A stretch of DNA of 64,000 bases from CAJBVG01 sp943372995 (GCA_943372995.1 CALSAQ010000001.1:372001-436000); one strand, 5' to 3'; positions 1 through 10,315 are shown, numbered from the stretch's first letter. Notes: generated by a model not told the origin, from the letters alone. Program-made: numbers and translations.

Positions 1-1919
1 ACCGAAAATGAATGGGTATAATCATTAGTACCACATGTTTCAAAACCTAATATTACAGAATCGTGAAAAGCTATGGTTCCTTCGTCCATATTTATTATTT
101 TGATATTCACTTTGTAGTCGCAATTCTTACAAACAGTTTCACAATTTGTGCTTATTTGTTCTGGAGTAATTTCATAGTCGATATCTACTAAAATCTCCTC
201 TAATAAGGTAAATGGTTTAGAGGTAACAGCTAAACTATTGTTTAACAACATTTTTTTAGTAATTACATCCACTACATTAAATTCACTTTCAGTGTATGAA
301 GGTAATTTTTCTAATAATGTGGAATTGGTTGCCGACAAACAAGTTGCAATTACTTTGTCGTCTTCGTCTAAATAAGTTACACTTTTAGAGCCATTGGGGT
401 CAACGGTAATGGTTTTCTTTACACGTTCAGCTATTGGGGCTTCGTTACCAAATACCCTAATCAGTTCATCTTCTGCAACCGCGGTATAATGCGTTCTAGT
501 GGTATGACGGTCTCCAGAAGTTTGAATACGCATTACAGCACCTATTCCAGATTGTTCTTTTACTCTGTTTAAATTATCATATGAATATATCGTACGAGCA
601 TATGGATAACCATAAGGAGAAGGAAGTACATAACCATCATAATAACTAATTGGTCCAGTAGGGTCAACTGATGAAGGACTAAATAAATTTGAATTCTGAT
701 CAAAATCTGAAGCTTCATATATATTACTGTATTGATCTTTTACCAGACTATGATAATATTCTAAATGGTTTTTGCTAGTTAATGGTATAGGCATTGTATT
801 AATGGCAGGTCGCCCACTATAATCATAAATGGTCTGATTAACCATTGATGCCGATTTAGAATTAACGAGTGATTGCTTCTGCTTTAATTTATTTAACCCG
901 TCAACAAATGAAATTTGTTCTGCTGTACTAAAGCCATTAGTTTCGTCGGGATTACTTTCTTGGAAAGATCTAGAGTATACAAAATTAATATTTTCGTTTG
1001 TTTGGGTATATTTAAATATAAAATTTTGGGAGCTAAAACTTAAAGTATCGAAAGTGGTACCATCTGTAAAACCAGTAATACTCGACCAATTTCCCCAATT
1101 TTTACTGTTTCCAAAATTACCCTCGTATTTGTTTCCAATAGCTCTTACTCTCCAAATATAATAGCCAGATCCTTCCATAATATTTAATGGGAAAGCGGTT
1201 GTCTCTAAATTTTTAAGCTCTATATTTAGTGCTCTAGACCAATCGATAATTTCATTATGGTTTACTTTAAGCATTTGAAATTGATAATCTCTTGTGCTTG
1301 AACATGGACTAGAAAACACAAAATTTCTACGTTGGTTATTTGTTCCAGAAACTACGCTACAACTTGTAGTAGTACAAGTTAATGAGCTCGCATCAACCAA
1401 CATATTTTCAGTATATTTTGATTCAAACAATAAGTTACCATTTAACCCAGAAGGGCCTGATACGGAATTAGAAATGATATCAATTACTACGTTGTTAATT
1501 GTACTAGCTATTCCTGTTAAATCAAACTCTCTAACAGATTCAACATTAGTATTAGATAATACTGCTATTTCTCTGAATGATTTTAATAATGTAGAAGATG
1601 AGTTATATACTCTTACTTCATAATCAACACTAACAGTTGTAGTTTGACTTCCAAAAATATACTTTTCACCTAAAGCTACTCTGCTTTTTACCTTTACATT
1701 TGAATACTCTACAGGAGAGCAAAATCCAGTTTTGTTTGCTGGATACAATGTTTTCTGATTATTACCCGTAATTTCTGAATATGTAAAACTAACACTACTA
1801 GAAATTTGAGCATCTGATTGTTTTAAGAACACAATCAAAAACAATATTATAAGAGAAGTTAGTTTTAACTTTTCAAGCATAATATTTGAAAATGGGATTT
1901 TATATGATAGTTTTTTCAT
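1..1919 (-). CDS. Giant Rhs/YD-type exported protein, 3' part beyond the left edge
   Basis: An uninterrupted minus-strand frame begins with ATG at 1917-1919 and stays open to base 1, so about 639 N-terminal residues are visible. A second ATG at 1878-1880 gives a cleaner signal peptide (MLEKLKLTSL... ending SDAQ), so it may be the true start. The middle contains QTIYDYSGRPAINTMPIP, GYPYARTIYSYDNLNRVKEQ and, a little later, VDPNGSKSVTYLDEDDKVIA. From memory these resemble the conserved core found N-terminal to Rhs repeats in large Bacteroidota proteins (DUF6443-like). Such proteins usually end in an Rhs core and a variable, often toxic, tip, which lies outside the window. It is the last visible gene of the operon that starts at 10315, 12 bp after its neighbour. 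Exported location is inferred from the signal peptide. Confidence 0.8.
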   Translation of the reverse strand, partial: MKKLSYKIPFSNIMLEKLKLTSLIILFLIVFLKQSDAQISSSVSFTYSEITGNNQKTLYPANKTGFCSPVEYSNVKVKSRVALGEKYIFGSQTTTVSVDYEVRVYNSSSTLLKSFREIAVLSNTNVESVREFDLTGIASTINNVVIDIISNSVSGPSGLNGNLLFESKYTENMLVDASSLTCTTTSCSVVSGTNNQRRNFVFSSPCSSTRDYQFQMLKVNHNEIIDWSRALNIELKNLETTAFPLNIMEGSGYYIWRVRAIGNKYEGNFGNSKNWGNWSSITGFTDGTTFDTLSFSSQNFIFKYTQTNENINFVYSRSFQESNPDETNGFSTAEQISFVDGLNKLKQKQSLVNSKSASMVNQTIYDYSGRPAINTMPIPLTSKNHLEYYHSLVKDQYSNIYEASDFDQNSNLFSPSSVDPTGPISYYDGYVLPSPYGYPYARTIYSYDNLNRVKEQSGIGAVMRIQTSGDRHTTRTHYTAVAEDELIRVFGNEAPIAERVKKTITVDPNGSKSVTYLDEDDKVIATCLSATNSTLLEKLPSYTESEFNVVDVITKKMLLNNSLAVTSKPFTLLEEILVDIDYEITPEQISTNCETVCKNCDYKVNIKIINMDEGTIAFHDSVILGFETCGTNDYTHSFS

Positions 1920-1931
1920 AATTAGAAATTA

Positions 1932-2687
1932 TTATTTTCTATAATCTTTAACTTGGTAATTTTTATATAATGGAAGCAGTTTCCCCTTATTATCATAAAC
2001 CATATTTATTGGACTCTTTTTAGTAGTATTTGATTTATCATCCATATTTATTTTATGGTAAATAATTTTTAAGGAGTTTACCATATTATCTTTAGGATAA
2101 TTTACCACCATTTCTTTTATCATTCTACTGTTAATGTCATAGGTATACTCCACAAAATTCACATTAAGCTTATTTTTTAGATTTTGATTTGGGCTTAATC
2201 GAATATTTTTCATTACAATTTTGTTTTTTTCACCCTTTATATCTACACATTTTGTCACAGAAACATTCTCAAATAATTTATCTTGTAATGTTAAAATTTG
2301 TGGTAGTAAAGCCCTTTTATTATCACCAATGACATGATAATTAATAATGATTTCTTTTTTATCTCTAAACACTGCTACTGATGTGTTTTTGTCTTGATAG
2401 ACATCCATTAAATCAGAGAAATAATAAGACTTATACCCATTCGAATATACTTTAGCGTTCTCAGTTCTGTTAACATTTTTTTTATTGTTTAAAGAATAAT
2501 TAGTAACAATTGTAAAGTCAATAAAAACAGATCTTTTTACAATGTTTGTGTCTGGATACATCGCCTTGTATGAGTCTTTAATAAGTTTCATACAAGGGTC
2601 TATAGTATCTTTATTAATTCTCCAACTTGATAGAATTATTAAGGAACAAATCGAAAAAGTATATATATATATAATTTGCTTTTTCAT
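1932..2687 (-). CDS. Exported protein of unknown function in the Rhs operon
   Basis: 251 residues. The N-terminus (MKKQIIYIYTFSICSLIILS) is a signal peptide or a single membrane anchor; a lipobox is not convincing. The remainder is Lys/Asn-rich, probably beta-rich, and I do not recognise a family. Its ATG overlaps the stop of the upstream giant gene by one base (TAATG), which suggests translational coupling. It lies between two giant Rhs-type genes, 12 bp before the next one. An accessory role in folding, anchoring or export of those giants is inferred from position only; no immunity-protein motif is visible. Confidence 0.7.
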   Translation of the reverse strand: MKKQIIYIYTFSICSLIILSSWRINKDTIDPCMKLIKDSYKAMYPDTNIVKRSVFIDFTIVTNYSLNNKKNVNRTENAKVYSNGYKSYYFSDLMDVYQDKNTSVAVFRDKKEIIINYHVIGDNKRALLPQILTLQDKLFENVSVTKCVDIKGEKNKIVMKNIRLSPNQNLKNKLNVNFVEYTYDINSRMIKEMVVNYPKDNMVNSLKIIYHKINMDDKSNTTKKSPINMVYDNKGKLLPLYKNYQVKDYRK

Positions 2688-5600
2688 TATTTGTATTTCT
2701 TAGTTACGTTCATATGACTTTCGGCAACAGTTTTCAATCCTTTGTCTGTTTCTTTTTGTTTTCTTATTAGTCTACCTTCAGTATCATACTGCATAAAACT
2801 TCCCATATTTTGTTCATCAAAGCTGGCTGACATTCTGCTCGTTCTAACATCATATACAAACGAAGTCATTTTACTTGTTAAAGGCTGTATTCTGAGGTCA
2901 TCTATATACCATGTACTGCTTGTACTACCACTAACATTTGCGATTTGAACAATCATAGTATTATTAGTAGTAAATGATGATAACTGAGTAGGAGTAAATA
3001 CCGCCTCACATAAAGTCCACTCTCCTACCTTTATGATTTTTTGTAATGTAGAACTCACTATTGTTGGAGAATTATCAAGTTTAACTACTAAACCTGCTGG
3101 AGCTTCGTCACCAGAACCGGTTTTCATCCATACTTTAACAGACAAACCTTCACCTTTTAATCGCGCAGTTGCCTTTAGTTCATGTAGTGCTTGAGTAAAT
3201 AAAGTATTTACTGGTAGTTTTAAACATTGTTTTCCAGCATGAGCAAATGTGTTAACAAGTGGTGTACTAGGCAAACCTGATAGAGTTTTACCATTCTCGA
3301 ACATATATCCTGAACTTGGATGATAATTCTTCTCAAAACTTTCAAAATATACATCGTTTATTTCAGCATTATACGCTACTAGATATGGTGCTCTGGTACT
3401 GTGTGTATATTTCAAAATTGAACTTATTCCTAGCGCATCTACTTCACTAACAATTGAACCTCCAGGGCTATATTCATTTATTGTAGATTTTTTCGACCAA
3501 GTAGCGTTTGCCTGACCAGGTGCCCAATTAAAGAAATCTAACTGATAAGTACCTGTGTTGTAATTATATTTACTACTAGCGAACACACTTGACCTTTCTT
3601 TATTAAACACATAGGCTTCTTTCATTCTCCATTTTCCTCTCTCTCCTTTTTCATATGCGTTTTGAGTTGCCCCAACATTATATGTCGCATCAGCTACTGG
3701 GTCAGTATATTTCCAATCGTCGCTCATTACATTCGCATAAGCTGATAGCACACCAGATATTGAATTAGTTACATTATAATTATCACAGAATTTGATACAA
3801 TCAAGTTTATATTTAAAACACCTATTACTTGAATTATAATAAATAATTTCACCTGTTGACTGATCAACATCAAATTCCCCTACTACGTATGAAGGTGCAG
3901 GTTTATAGCTTTTAACAAATTGTGTATATGTACCACCTGGGTAAATACCAGGGATTGGCATATAGAATGTTGTTTTATTAGCATTTAAACTATTGGTAAC
4001 CTCAATCTTATTAGCTTCTCCTGAGATATTAATTTTAGTAAAAGTTAATGTACATACATCTGTACATGAGCTACCAGATTGCACTTCTGTGATGTATTGT
4101 TCGTTTGAAGGACCTGTAAGTAATTTTACAGTAACATTAAAACTAGGTGTAGTATATATATTGGTTAAATATTGATTTATTTTTTGTGCCAATAATTTTC
4201 TATTTGAATATAACAAATCACCTTTAGGTAAATCATAAGCTATTATACTTGGATTTCCATAAGTTGTAATATTACCAGCCATGGTAGCTAATTGATTTGT
4301 TTTTCCACTATGCAAAATCTCTAAAGACATATCCGCGGTTACCCCACTAGGAAGAGAGTAAGATGTATAGAAATTATTAGAAGGTAACAACACTAATTCT
4401 TTATTCAAATTGGTATTCGTGATCTGATGTACATGAAATACACCAACAATTCCACCTGAAGTTCTAAGTAAAATCTGATCGCCACGAACAATTTTTTCTT
4501 TCAATATTTTATCACTTTCTGTTGTGAGGCTTAAGGTTAGTTTATATTGTCCTGTACTTGGTTGATTTACATATAATGTTTCTATTACTGCATTTCCTAA
4601 TTCAAGTAAATATGATTGGTTGTGTGCCTTTTGCCCCATTTCATCATAATAGAAATTTGCAGGCATATTAATACTGAACACTTTACCATCGTGCCTGTTA
4701 GCACCAGCATAAGTAAGGTTTTTAACCCCATGGAATGCATCATAGGTTTCTGTTACCAAAGCCTTACCTGTTTGTGGGTCAAACAATTTATTAATGGTTA
4801 CATATTCTGCACCATCTCGATATGCTGTTACACTTTTTACTATGGAAGGATGTCTGATTACTTTATTAGTAACATGTGTATGTACCGAACTTTTGTGTTC
4901 TGTAAACTTAGGAAAATCAGAAAAGAAGGGTATAAAGAACAAGAAGAAAACAGCACCCGTAGCATCAGATTCAATCGAACCATCGTTAATTTCATCAACC
5001 GCTTTTCTGCTTTCAGCAATGTATTCCATTTCTACACCTGGTTCTTGCATAGAAATTGGCTTACCAATTCCATGAAACATAGGTACTTTCTCTCCAACAC
5101 CAAAATATTCGTATTTCTCACCGGAGATAAATGCATATTTAGACATATCCATAATATTATCTAAGTCTTTAAGTGTGTATTGAGAAACACTTTTAATTTT
5201 TCCATGCATATCGTTCAGGTGAAATACAAAACCTTGTGTAGCCCATAAATTATTGGCTGATCGATCGGTAAACAATCCTTTTGGAGGTTGGTAATCTTCT
5301 CGTTGATCTATCTCCGAATACTCAATCCAAGTACCGTGATTATCGTCTAAACAAGCATAGGTGTGAAACTCTTTTATTTCAGCTCCTGTATTAGTTCGTT
5401 TAGAATGTATTCCTTTTATAATTACTTTAGAATAACCTACAGATGGGCTAGGAAGTAAATTCTCACCAATAGGTCCCTCTAATTGTTTTCTATCTTTACC
5501 AGCAATTAACCTATTAATAAAACCTTGTTTTTTTCTTGGTAGAATATTGGTTAATGTATTTTCTTCTCTAATAACTCCAGGCTCGTTTGTAGCCACACCA

Positions 5601-8600
5601 CTGCTAACCCAATAATCCCCTGGTACTCTACTGTCTTTTACTTTAGTTTTATAGATGTATTCATTACCATATAAGGCGGGATCTAAATAGGTGCTACCAG
5701 ATTTGTCAATTCCTTTATCATACATTAATAATCTTTTCACTCGTATTCCTCCACCTTTTTTACCAAATTCTGGCATTACAGGTAATCTGAGATATGAATT
5801 TTGTTCGTTAATCTCCATACAAATAGTACCCGATGGTAAAATAGATGCACCTAAAAATTTTCCTAATTGTTTTGCTAAATCAACTATATTATTGTTATCG
5901 TCAATTCCTACCGAGGCATCACAATTTCCATCACTTAACATTCCTGCCTTTTCAAATTGAACATATTCTCTACATACTCTTTTGGGTACCATAGTTCCTG
6001 GTGTTCCAGAATCACCAAGAGTCACCTTAATCGTATTATCAACTTGTGCAGTAAAATTGTATGCTTTAGTATAACCTGTGATATATTCCGCATTGCAATC
6101 AGACAAATTAGGTGTTGAGTTTCCCCACAAACTATATAATATTTTAAAATAGATATGCTCGTTCTGAAAATAGCTATTAAGGTATGCAGCATATTCTGCC
6201 ACTTTACCTGTTGGTATCCCCAAGTCACCAACTACATTTAAGTTGTAGGAAGGGTTACCAATAAGTGGTTCATCACTACTAGTAAGACTCACCATTGCAG
6301 AGGCAATTTTATCTTGTACATATAGATAATCATCTTGTTCATATTGAACATGTATTTCTCCACCAGAAGGGAGTATGATTCTTTTTAGTTGATAAGCAGC
6401 GGGGTCAAAATCAGTTGCGAGGGGAGTTTGATCTAACCAAGTTTGCATTAAACTATGTCGTGCTGCACCATTATATTGATAATTCCCCCATGCATCTATG
6501 TTCTTAGGGTTATAATCTGGATTTTGTTCTGCAGAAGTGAACACAGAATTAAACGATTGTATATTTGAATACACAGAAGGATAAGTAGTGCTAGGATAGG
6601 TATATTCAAATTCATACGGACTTATTTTGGTATAAGTTAAACCTTCATATTCGAACCAAATTTTTTCAAGAGTCAATTTACCCTTTTCAGAACCATCCAT
6701 ATTATTCTGCACCAAACTACATAAGGTATATTTATACTTAAAGTGTACCGTTTTTATTGGTTTTGCTCCAGATTTTGGTTGATACTGATTACTACCATTT
6801 AATTCGACATCATTAATAGAATAAATATCTATTTTATCTAATCTTTGAAGACCATCTAAGCTGCCATCATTAGTTCCATTACCCGCATTTGCATCAGAAG
6901 ACGCCTCTTTTCCATCTTTTCTCGCACTTGTAGTAAATATTGCTACATGAGTTTTAGTCACAATATTTTTCAAATAGTAGATTTCTTTATCACCACTACT
7001 GTACGACATTCTATCGTCTCTCGAATCAGATAAAGAATTTCTATTATAATAGAACCCCTTGTAAGGACTTCTCCAATGATACCAATTATCGGAACCATTT
7101 TTCTCAGAAGACCCTATCCATTGATTATATATAAATCTAGTATACCCTCCCAAATCATCATCAGTTAATCCATTTAATGTTCTGTCTACATAATCAGGAG
7201 TAGTAATTTCTGTTAATAAATATGTATTCGGATAAGCATATTTTTTTTCCTCGCCAAGTTTAACCTTTTTACTAGCATCACTTGTAGGGTTTACATATTG
7301 TGTTGCTATAAAATTATCTGCAATCGAGGCTCCTTTTGAATCATATTGAATATTGAATTCTTTTTTAGAATAAACTGGAAGTCCATAGGTATAACGTTGA
7401 CCTGTTTCGTTAACAACAGAAAATTCTCCAATATTTTTTTCTGTACTGGTATTACTTCTGCTGCTAAATTGATCTTGACTATTATTGGTGTAAGCATACG
7501 TACGTTCTCCATTATAAGACTGTGCAATTTTTTCATTAGTATTATATCCTATGTAACTAGAGCGCCCAGGTCTTTTATCAGAATTATCTATTGTCTTTAC
7601 ATCTCCTGATAAGTCTAAATCGTAATTTTTTTGTCCTACTGCTGGAATAATAGTACCATATTCACCGTGATTGATAACTTCTACTTTATCAAAAGACGCT
7701 TGTTGTAAACATTCTGGAACTGTAATGCTTCCACCCATATCATTATTAAAACGGAAGAAATTAGGTTCGTCGCCACCAGTTTGAGGTAATTCCCCAATTT
7801 GCCATGGACCTACTACGGTTTTTTGAGTTCCTATTTTACCATCCCAACCAAAACCAAAATTAGTCCCAAAATGTAGGGAAGCTCCAAATTGTACGATATC
7901 GGTTTCTGATTGAACTTGATTTGGTGTAAAGTATTTGATGTTTTTCCTGTGCATTCTAAATCCACCACCAACTCCACTACCTGTAACCATGTAATTATCG
8001 GGTTTTGAAAAAGGAATACCTAATATGTAATCATTTTTAGAAAATGAAGACAATTTTTCGGTTCCATAATCCATTATCCCATCTGAAGACCCTACCCCAA
8101 CGTTATCTAAATACATATAACCATATGCATAATTTGTTTGTACAGGTACGTAACTTGTATATGAATATGAACCAGATAGAGTAAGGTTAGGTCCTGTTGG
8201 GAAAAATACTGGATCTAATTCAGCACCAACAGATACTTTATAGTTACCTCCATTATATCTTTGTGTCGATAAAGGAAATCCATTTTCATTTAAGCTAAAA
8301 AATCCATATGTACTTGCATATGCAGATGTACTAAAAAATGGTGTTACTCTTCCTAAAGTTTGATTTTTGGCATTGGCAACTAACCTTCCTGTACCATACT
8401 TTATAAAACCTTTTTTGATTTTATCTTTTGTTAGGTTTTTTGTCAACGCTTTGAACCATGCTTCTTTTTTAGCTTCAGGTTCAGAATTACCATCTTGCTT
8501 TGCTCTATTACCATCACTCTCATTTTTTAATAATTCAAAAGGATTTATACTTGCAGTAAAAGTTCTTTCACCATCTTCAACATTATAACCAATAGAACCT

Positions 8601-9148
8601 ACTCTTGTTGATAAGGCTACACCTTTAGAATAACCAAAACCTTTAAAATTATTATAACTTATCCCTGCACCTGCAGATACATTCAAATAATCAGTAGAAA
8701 AGAATTCTAAAGAAACTCCAGCAGATACTTTTGCCGTCCAGTTTTTTGGCATCCTGTTGTGATTTACAATCTCTCCACCATCAACATCATCTGGGAAACC
8801 ATTAGTACCTCTATTAATAGCACCAGGATTTAATGTCCAGCCGTAACCCACCCACGAAGCCTCTTCTTCTAGTGAAGCTCCACTATGATAAGACAATGAC
8901 ATCGAATAACCCGAACCATCAGGGCCAGGAACATCAAGTATGGGTAAGTTATAAGTAAAATCTCCCGAAAATTCATCCACCATCTGCGTGGTATTCACTG
9001 GTTCAAAACTAGTAAATTCCGGCTGTTGCGGTCCACTGGTTAATGCGTAAGAAACCGCTGGAACACACAACTGTGCAATGAAATTAAACAATAATACAAT
9101 TGCCGTAAATTTCATTAATTTCTTTTTTCTTAATAGGTATAGTATCAT
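2687..9148 (-). CDS. 2153-residue exported SpvB-like / Rhs-type protein
   Basis: The largest gene here. A signal peptide is visible from residue 12 (MKFTAIVLLFNFIAQL, then AVSYA), so translation may begin at that second Met. Residues about 50-115 hold a Y-N-L-P-I ... P-G-P-D-G ... S-L-S-Y-H-S-G-A ... GYGWTLNPGAINR pattern. This matches the entry motif of SpvB and Tc-toxin B subunits (LPI, PPG, LSLSYNS, GxGWSL, IxR). A long beta-rich, Tyr/Asn/Ser-rich body follows. Near residues 1950-2085 a carbohydrate-binding-like jelly roll ends in STWYIDDLRI. The last 60 residues look like YD repeats (SFMQYDTEGRLIRKQKETDK). There is no T9SS sorting domain and no obvious toxin tip. A structural shell role is inferred by analogy with TcB. 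Genes on both sides are nearly contiguous. Confidence 0.8.
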   Translation of the reverse strand: MILYLLRKKKLMKFTAIVLLFNFIAQLCVPAVSYALTSGPQQPEFTSFEPVNTTQMVDEFSGDFTYNLPILDVPGPDGSGYSMSLSYHSGASLEEEASWVGYGWTLNPGAINRGTNGFPDDVDGGEIVNHNRMPKNWTAKVSAGVSLEFFSTDYLNVSAGAGISYNNFKGFGYSKGVALSTRVGSIGYNVEDGERTFTASINPFELLKNESDGNRAKQDGNSEPEAKKEAWFKALTKNLTKDKIKKGFIKYGTGRLVANAKNQTLGRVTPFFSTSAYASTYGFFSLNENGFPLSTQRYNGGNYKVSVGAELDPVFFPTGPNLTLSGSYSYTSYVPVQTNYAYGYMYLDNVGVGSSDGIMDYGTEKLSSFSKNDYILGIPFSKPDNYMVTGSGVGGGFRMHRKNIKYFTPNQVQSETDIVQFGASLHFGTNFGFGWDGKIGTQKTVVGPWQIGELPQTGGDEPNFFRFNNDMGGSITVPECLQQASFDKVEVINHGEYGTIIPAVGQKNYDLDLSGDVKTIDNSDKRPGRSSYIGYNTNEKIAQSYNGERTYAYTNNSQDQFSSRSNTSTEKNIGEFSVVNETGQRYTYGLPVYSKKEFNIQYDSKGASIADNFIATQYVNPTSDASKKVKLGEEKKYAYPNTYLLTEITTPDYVDRTLNGLTDDDLGGYTRFIYNQWIGSSEKNGSDNWYHWRSPYKGFYYNRNSLSDSRDDRMSYSSGDKEIYYLKNIVTKTHVAIFTTSARKDGKEASSDANAGNGTNDGSLDGLQRLDKIDIYSINDVELNGSNQYQPKSGAKPIKTVHFKYKYTLCSLVQNNMDGSEKGKLTLEKIWFEYEGLTYTKISPYEFEYTYPSTTYPSVYSNIQSFNSVFTSAEQNPDYNPKNIDAWGNYQYNGAARHSLMQTWLDQTPLATDFDPAAYQLKRIILPSGGEIHVQYEQDDYLYVQDKIASAMVSLTSSDEPLIGNPSYNLNVVGDLGIPTGKVAEYAAYLNSYFQNEHIYFKILYSLWGNSTPNLSDCNAEYITGYTKAYNFTAQVDNTIKVTLGDSGTPGTMVPKRVCREYVQFEKAGMLSDGNCDASVGIDDNNNIVDLAKQLGKFLGASILPSGTICMEINEQNSYLRLPVMPEFGKKGGGIRVKRLLMYDKGIDKSGSTYLDPALYGNEYIYKTKVKDSRVPGDYWVSSGVATNEPGVIREENTLTNILPRKKQGFINRLIAGKDRKQLEGPIGENLLPSPSVGYSKVIIKGIHSKRTNTGAEIKEFHTYACLDDNHGTWIEYSEIDQREDYQPPKGLFTDRSANNLWATQGFVFHLNDMHGKIKSVSQYTLKDLDNIMDMSKYAFISGEKYEYFGVGEKVPMFHGIGKPISMQEPGVEMEYIAESRKAVDEINDGSIESDATGAVFFLFFIPFFSDFPKFTEHKSSVHTHVTNKVIRHPSIVKSVTAYRDGAEYVTINKLFDPQTGKALVTETYDAFHGVKNLTYAGANRHDGKVFSINMPANFYYDEMGQKAHNQSYLLELGNAVIETLYVNQPSTGQYKLTLSLTTESDKILKEKIVRGDQILLRTSGGIVGVFHVHQITNTNLNKELVLLPSNNFYTSYSLPSGVTADMSLEILHSGKTNQLATMAGNITTYGNPSIIAYDLPKGDLLYSNRKLLAQKINQYLTNIYTTPSFNVTVKLLTGPSNEQYITEVQSGSSCTDVCTLTFTKINISGEANKIEVTNSLNANKTTFYMPIPGIYPGGTYTQFVKSYKPAPSYVVGEFDVDQSTGEIIYYNSSNRCFKYKLDCIKFCDNYNVTNSISGVLSAYANVMSDDWKYTDPVADATYNVGATQNAYEKGERGKWRMKEAYVFNKERSSVFASSKYNYNTGTYQLDFFNWAPGQANATWSKKSTINEYSPGGSIVSEVDALGISSILKYTHSTRAPYLVAYNAEINDVYFESFEKNYHPSSGYMFENGKTLSGLPSTPLVNTFAHAGKQCLKLPVNTLFTQALHELKATARLKGEGLSVKVWMKTGSGDEAPAGLVVKLDNSPTIVSSTLQKIIKVGEWTLCEAVFTPTQLSSFTTNNTMIVQIANVSGSTSSTWYIDDLRIQPLTSKMTSFVYDVRTSRMSASFDEQNMGSFMQYDTEGRLIRKQKETDKGLKTVAESHMNVTKKYK

Positions 9149-9161
9149 AATTGAATATGTA

Positions 9162-9767
9162 TTATTTTATTACTAATGATGAAAATTCGTTAATGTCTTT
9201 TTTGTCAAACTCAAAGTACATGGTGCCTAGACCAAAGTATTCATCCATAAGTTTTATCGAAAATTCTTTTGAATCGACAAATACTGAATCATACTTATCT
9301 TGTTGTGCAAAAACTAAATTAAAAACACGTTGCTCTCTTAAATTGTAGGTTTCTTCTGCATTAAATAATACGGGATCGTAAGTATTACTATCAATAAGCA
9401 ATGTGATTTGTTCTGGAAAACTAAAATTCATAACACTGGGTTCATTCCAAGCTTTTATAGAATGTACATCTGAATTCTCTTTAGGCTCTATACTTAATAA
9501 GAATGAATATGAATTTTTATATAGTTTTAATAAACTGTCGTAAGAAAAATTAATTTCTTTAGTTTCCTTTAAAGTAAGATATTCATGTGGTAAGTATTGT
9601 ACACTTACAATTAAATTATTTATAGTTTTCTTTTTTGTTAAGCCGTTATCTTCGTTATTAATGTATGCTTTGATATCATCAAGATTATTTAGCTTTTGGT
9701 GCTGTTTACATGCTCCAAAAACAAAACTGATTATAATGATGGAAAATATAATAATTGGTTTTCTCAT
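9162..9767 (-). CDS. Lipoprotein of unknown function in the Rhs operon
   Basis: 201 residues. The N-terminus MRKPIIIFSIIIISFVFGAC is a lipoprotein signal peptide with Cys20 as the lipidated residue. The rest is soluble and of mixed charge, and I recognise no domain. The start overlaps the stop of the upstream OmpH-like gene by one base (TAATG). The gene ends 13 bp before the ATG of the giant SpvB-like gene, so it belongs to the same operon. A periplasm-facing or outer-membrane anchoring role for the giant proteins is plausible but unproven. Confidence 0.75.
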   Translation of the reverse strand: MRKPIIIFSIIIISFVFGACKQHQKLNNLDDIKAYINNEDNGLTKKKTINNLIVSVQYLPHEYLTLKETKEINFSYDSLLKLYKNSYSFLLSIEPKENSDVHSIKAWNEPSVMNFSFPEQITLLIDSNTYDPVLFNAEETYNLREQRVFNLVFAQQDKYDSVFVDSKEFSIKLMDEYFGLGTMYFEFDKKDINEFSSLVIK

Positions 9768-10315
9768 TATTTTGTTTTGTAATTATTATTCAAATTCAAC
9801 AATAAATCATCTGTGATATCTAATGCTTTGTTACCATATAGTAAATTCCCGCTATTTGTTGTTCCCATAACTATATCATAACCCTTTCTTTTTGAGTACT
9901 CTTCTATATAACTGTTAATTTGATTAAATAAATCTTGAGATAGTTTTTTCTCCTTTTCTTTTATTTTTTCATTAATCACATCTGTATACTGTATCAAACT
10001 ATTTCTTTGATTATCTAAATACTGTTCACTATTTATTCTTTCTTCTTTTGATAACTTTTCTCTAGAATTATTATAACTCTGAATCTGATTTTGATATTCC
10101 ATATTCATGGTGTCTATATTCGCTTCCAAATTTTTTCTTTCATTTTCGAAAAGTGCATAAGCTTCTTTGGTACCTGTATAACCACTTATCAGAACTTCAG
10201 ATCTTACATATACTATTTTAATTGAAAAGAAATATTGATAAACAAATAGCAGAAAAACGACAAGAATTAACGCTTGGAATAAATAGTTTTTTAATAGAGA
10301 TGTAATTTTTTTCAT
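9767..10315 (-). CDS. OmpH/Skp-family protein with N-terminal membrane anchor
   Basis: 182 residues. A hydrophobic segment at 11-30 lacks a clear signal-peptidase site, so the protein is probably anchored. A long charged helical region at about 50-142 fits the Skp coiled-coil tentacles. The C-terminal part, KGYDIVMGTT then SGNLLYG and DITDDLL, matches the beta-strand signature of OmpH/Skp proteins in Bacteroidota. Skp holds unfolded outer-membrane or exported proteins in the periplasm. This copy is the first gene of the operon with two giant exported proteins, so a dedicated periplasmic holdase is a reasonable inference. Anchoring is unusual, because Skp is normally soluble. Confidence 0.85.
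   Translation of the reverse strand: MKKITSLLKNYLFQALILVVFLLFVYQYFFSIKIVYVRSEVLISGYTGTKEAYALFENERKNLEANIDTMNMEYQNQIQSYNNSREKLSKEERINSEQYLDNQRNSLIQYTDVINEKIKEKEKKLSQDLFNQINSYIEEYSKRKGYDIVMGTTNSGNLLYGNKALDITDDLLLNLNNNYKTK

Noticed and set aside
4616..5164. 182-codon plus-strand frame inside the giant SpvB-like gene
   Set aside because: Antisense shadow, Cys/Phe/Ile-rich low-complexity translation, no start signal; the opposite strand is clearly coding.
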